Origin: Streptomyces sp. TRM49041
Lineage (GTDB): Bacteria; Actinomycetota; Actinomycetes; Streptomycetales; Streptomycetaceae
Direction: 5' to 3'
Assembly (NCBI RefSeq): GCF_008271805.1
Contig: NZ_VSRY01000150.1
Location: 1-50,908, forward strand
Length of the DNA stretch: 50,908 nucleotides
The position numbers were made by a program, and so were the translations under genes. Each line of letters starts with the position of its first letter. The first letter of the stretch is position 1. Under the pieces are notes generated by a model that was given only the letters and a program-made list of their open reading frames with translations, was not told where the DNA came from and searched no databases. This document shows positions 49,273-50,908 of this stretch, piece after piece.

Positions 49273-49665
49273 GTGCCGGAACAGACCGGGCTCGCGGCCG
49301 ACTACTTCCAGAGCTACTCGGTCGTCGGACTCATCGCCGTCATCGGCGTGCTCTTCGTGGCCGTCGCGTTCGCCGCCGGGCGGCTGCTGCGGCCTGTCGT
49401 GCCGACGCCGGAGAAAATGCTGACGTACGAGTGCGGCGTCGACCCCGTGGGGGAGGGCTGGGCCCACACCCAGGTCCGCTACTACGTGTACTCCTTCCTC
49501 TATGTGATCTTCGCGGTCGACTCGATCTTCCTCTTCCCGTGGGCGACGGTCTTCGCCGACGCCGGATACGGCGCCACCACGCTGGTCGAGATGTTCATCT
49601 TCCTCGGCTTCCTGGCCGTGGGACTGCTCTACGCGTACAAGAAGGGCGTCCTGACATGGACGTGA
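49273..49665 (+). CDS. nuoA2: NADH-quinone oxidoreductase subunit A, second copy
   Basis: 130-residue NuoA with three helices. The loop MLTYECGVDPVGEGWAHTQV and helix YVYSFLYVIFAVDSIFLFPW match the family but differ from the first NuoA. GTG at 49273 follows a purine-rich GGAGGAGAGAGGGACGG. nuoB2 overlaps by 10 nt. It starts a second complex I cluster; in S. coelicolor the equivalent cluster lacks nuoE, F and G (from memory). Confidence 0.94.
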   Translation: MPEQTGLAADYFQSYSVVGLIAVIGVLFVAVAFAAGRLLRPVVPTPEKMLTYECGVDPVGEGWAHTQVRYYVYSFLYVIFAVDSIFLFPWATVFADAGYGATTLVEMFIFLGFLAVGLLYAYKKGVLTWT

Positions 49666-50306
49666 CTCCCGGCGCCACCCCCGAGCCGGTGACCTCCGAG
49701 CAGGCCGCGGCCGCCGCGGTGCCGGTACCGCTGCCCGAGCCGCAGCGGCTCGGTGTGCTGTCGAGGCTGGCGCCCGAACCGATGAAGGTGGTCCTGAACT
49801 GGGGCCGCCGCTACAGCCTCTGGGTCTTCAACTTCGGTCTCGCCTGCTGCGCCATCGAGTTCATCGCCGCGTCGATGGCCCGGCACGACTTCATCCGCCT
49901 CGGCGTGATCCCGTTCGCTCCCGGCCCGCGCCAGGCCGACCTGATGGTCGTCTCCGGCACGGTCACCGACAAGATGGCGCCCGCAGTGAAGCGCCTGTAC
50001 GAGCAGATGCCCGAGCCCAAGTACGTCATCTCCTTCGGTGCCTGCTCCAACTGCGGCGGCCCGTACTGGGACTCGTACTCGGTGACCAAGGGCGTCGACC
50101 AGATCATCCCCGTCGACGTGTACGTGCCGGGCTGCCCGCCGCGGCCCGAGGCGCTCCTCCAGGGCATCCTGAAGCTCCAGGAGAAGATCGCCCGTGAGTC
50201 GCTGCACGAGCGGTACGGCTACGGGGCGGCCGCCCGGCCGTCGACCGCCGCCCTGCGCAGCGGCCTGGTCACCCCGCCGCCCGCGCCGGGAGGCGATGCG
50301 TCATGA
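49656..50306 (+). CDS. nuoB2: NADH-quinone oxidoreductase subunit B, second copy
   Basis: 216-residue NuoB with a 50-residue extra N-terminus. N2 ligands: the tandem Cys in LACCAIEF, the Cys in GACSNCGGPYW and the Cys in VPGCPPRP. The sequence around SNCGG differs from the first NuoB, which suggests an old duplication or separate origin, not a recent copy. ATG at 49656 lies inside nuoA2. Confidence 0.95.
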   Translation: MDVTPGATPEPVTSEQAAAAAVPVPLPEPQRLGVLSRLAPEPMKVVLNWGRRYSLWVFNFGLACCAIEFIAASMARHDFIRLGVIPFAPGPRQADLMVVSGTVTDKMAPAVKRLYEQMPEPKYVISFGACSNCGGPYWDSYSVTKGVDQIIPVDVYVPGCPPRPEALLQGILKLQEKIARESLHERYGYGAAARPSTAALRSGLVTPPPAPGGDAS

Positions 50307-50908
50307 ACGCGTACGACACCCTCCCCGACGCCGTCACCGAGATCTTCGGCGCCGAGGCCACGGCGGAGCGCGCCTACGACCTGCTGACCGTCGACGTCCC
50401 GGCCGGCTCGTGGATCGCCGCGCTGGAGATCGCCCGCGACAAGCTGGGCTGCACCTACTTCGACTGGCTGAGCGCGGTCGACGAGCCCGGCACGGGCTTC
50501 CGCGTCTGCGCCCACGTCGTCGCCCTGGAGGGCCGGCAGGTCCGCCGCCTCCTCGTGCGCACCACGGTCCCGCACAGCGCCGCCGTGCTCCCCACCGCGG
50601 TGGAGATCTACGCGGGCGCCGGCTGGCACGAGCGCGAGACGCACGAGATGTTCGGCGTGATCTTCGAGGGCCACCCCAACCCGGTGCATCTCCTCCTCCC
50701 CGAGAACTTCGAGGGCCACCCGCTCCGCAAGGACTTCGTGCTGGCCGCACGTGTCGCCAAGGCGTGGCCCGGCGCCAAGGAGCCGGGCGAATCCGAGCAC
50801 GGCGGCCCCAAGCGGCGCCAGATGCTCCCGCCCGGCGTGCCCGACCCCAACGAGTGGGGCCCCCTGAAGGGCCAGCTCCCGCCCGCCCCGGCCCGCCCGG
50901 CCCGCACC
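50303..50908 (+). CDS. nuoC2: NADH-quinone oxidoreductase subunit C, second copy, partial
   Basis: The first 202 codons of a NuoC protein, open to the window end. The family block is GWHERETHEMFGVIFEGHP and LLLPENFEGHPLRKDFVLA, with a Pro-rich end. ATG at 50303 overlaps the nuoB2 stop (ATGA). It is shorter at the N-terminus than the first NuoC. Confidence 0.93.
   Translation, partial: MNAYDTLPDAVTEIFGAEATAERAYDLLTVDVPAGSWIAALEIARDKLGCTYFDWLSAVDEPGTGFRVCAHVVALEGRQVRRLLVRTTVPHSAAVLPTAVEIYAGAGWHERETHEMFGVIFEGHPNPVHLLLPENFEGHPLRKDFVLAARVAKAWPGAKEPGESEHGGPKRRQMLPPGVPDPNEWGPLKGQLPPAPARPART

Overview
The window is a piece of Streptomyces chromosome or that of a very close relative. GC is high throughout, GTG starts are common, genes overlap by 4 nt in long operons, and the content is streptomycete: a futalosine menaquinone pathway, a 14-gene nuo operon with a Rex-type operator, a WhiJ-type HTH/DUF397/ATPase trio, and paired korAB. 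The gene order resembles the S. coelicolor region that carries mqnA, mqnC, menG, nuoA-N and a second nuo cluster (from memory, not searched).

Layout. 1-1070: 3' part of an IS630-type transposase gene reading leftward out of the window. 1071-2751: WhiJ-like regulatory trio (anti-sigma-type ATPase, XRE/DUF5753 protein, DUF397 protein). 3245-4603: secreted matrixin-like metalloprotease followed by a lipoprotein. 4997-6714: a shortened flavodoxin-like gene, a 57-residue basic protein, a DUF1992 protein and a cold-shock gene whose leader holds an intrinsic-terminator-like hairpin. 7000-15791: mqnA, an esterase lipoprotein, a Ser/Thr kinase, mqnC, an amidohydrolase-like remnant protein, menG, a GNAT and a geranylgeranyl-reductase-type flavoprotein. 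15910-16740: NlpC/P60 hydrolase. 16741-17460: a 720-nt divergent control region with a Rex-like site. 17461-33507: nuoA to nuoN. 33632-36843: fahA and a CocE-like protein that lacks its catalytic triad. 37017-39478: long-chain polyprenyl diphosphate synthase and a secreted LolA-like protein. 39541-43321: M28 aminopeptidase, a VOC/CGNR divergent pair that shares one palindrome, and a RarD transporter. 43354-43780: deletion scar of a divergent SDR/HxlR pair. 43878-46896: korB and korA. 47160-49091: two-component system. 49273-end: start of a second nuo cluster (nuoA2, B2, C2).

The core is a respiratory neighbourhood. mqnA and mqnC make the naphthoquinone precursor, a polyprenyl diphosphate synthase can supply the tail, menG methylates the ring, and the reductase probably saturates part of the tail. 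The resulting menaquinone is the electron acceptor of the complex I encoded between them. A Rex-type site at nuoA would tie expression to NADH/NAD+. KorAB (2-oxoacid:ferredoxin oxidoreductase) lies next to the second nuo cluster.

Most notable non-routine signals: (1) a perfect palindrome that contains both start codons and the -10 region of the VOC/CGNR pair, implying two leaderless, mutually controlled transcripts; (2) a CocE-family protein with Ser, Asp and His all replaced; (3) a terminator-like hairpin with a T-rich tail inside the cold-shock leader; (4) mutually exclusive hairpins upstream of nuoA; (5) a clean deletion scar that left two 3' gene ends. No CRISPR array, rRNA or tRNA was found. 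I see no single undescribed multi-gene system; the closest candidates are the CGNR/VOC switch and the unknown gene after mqnC.
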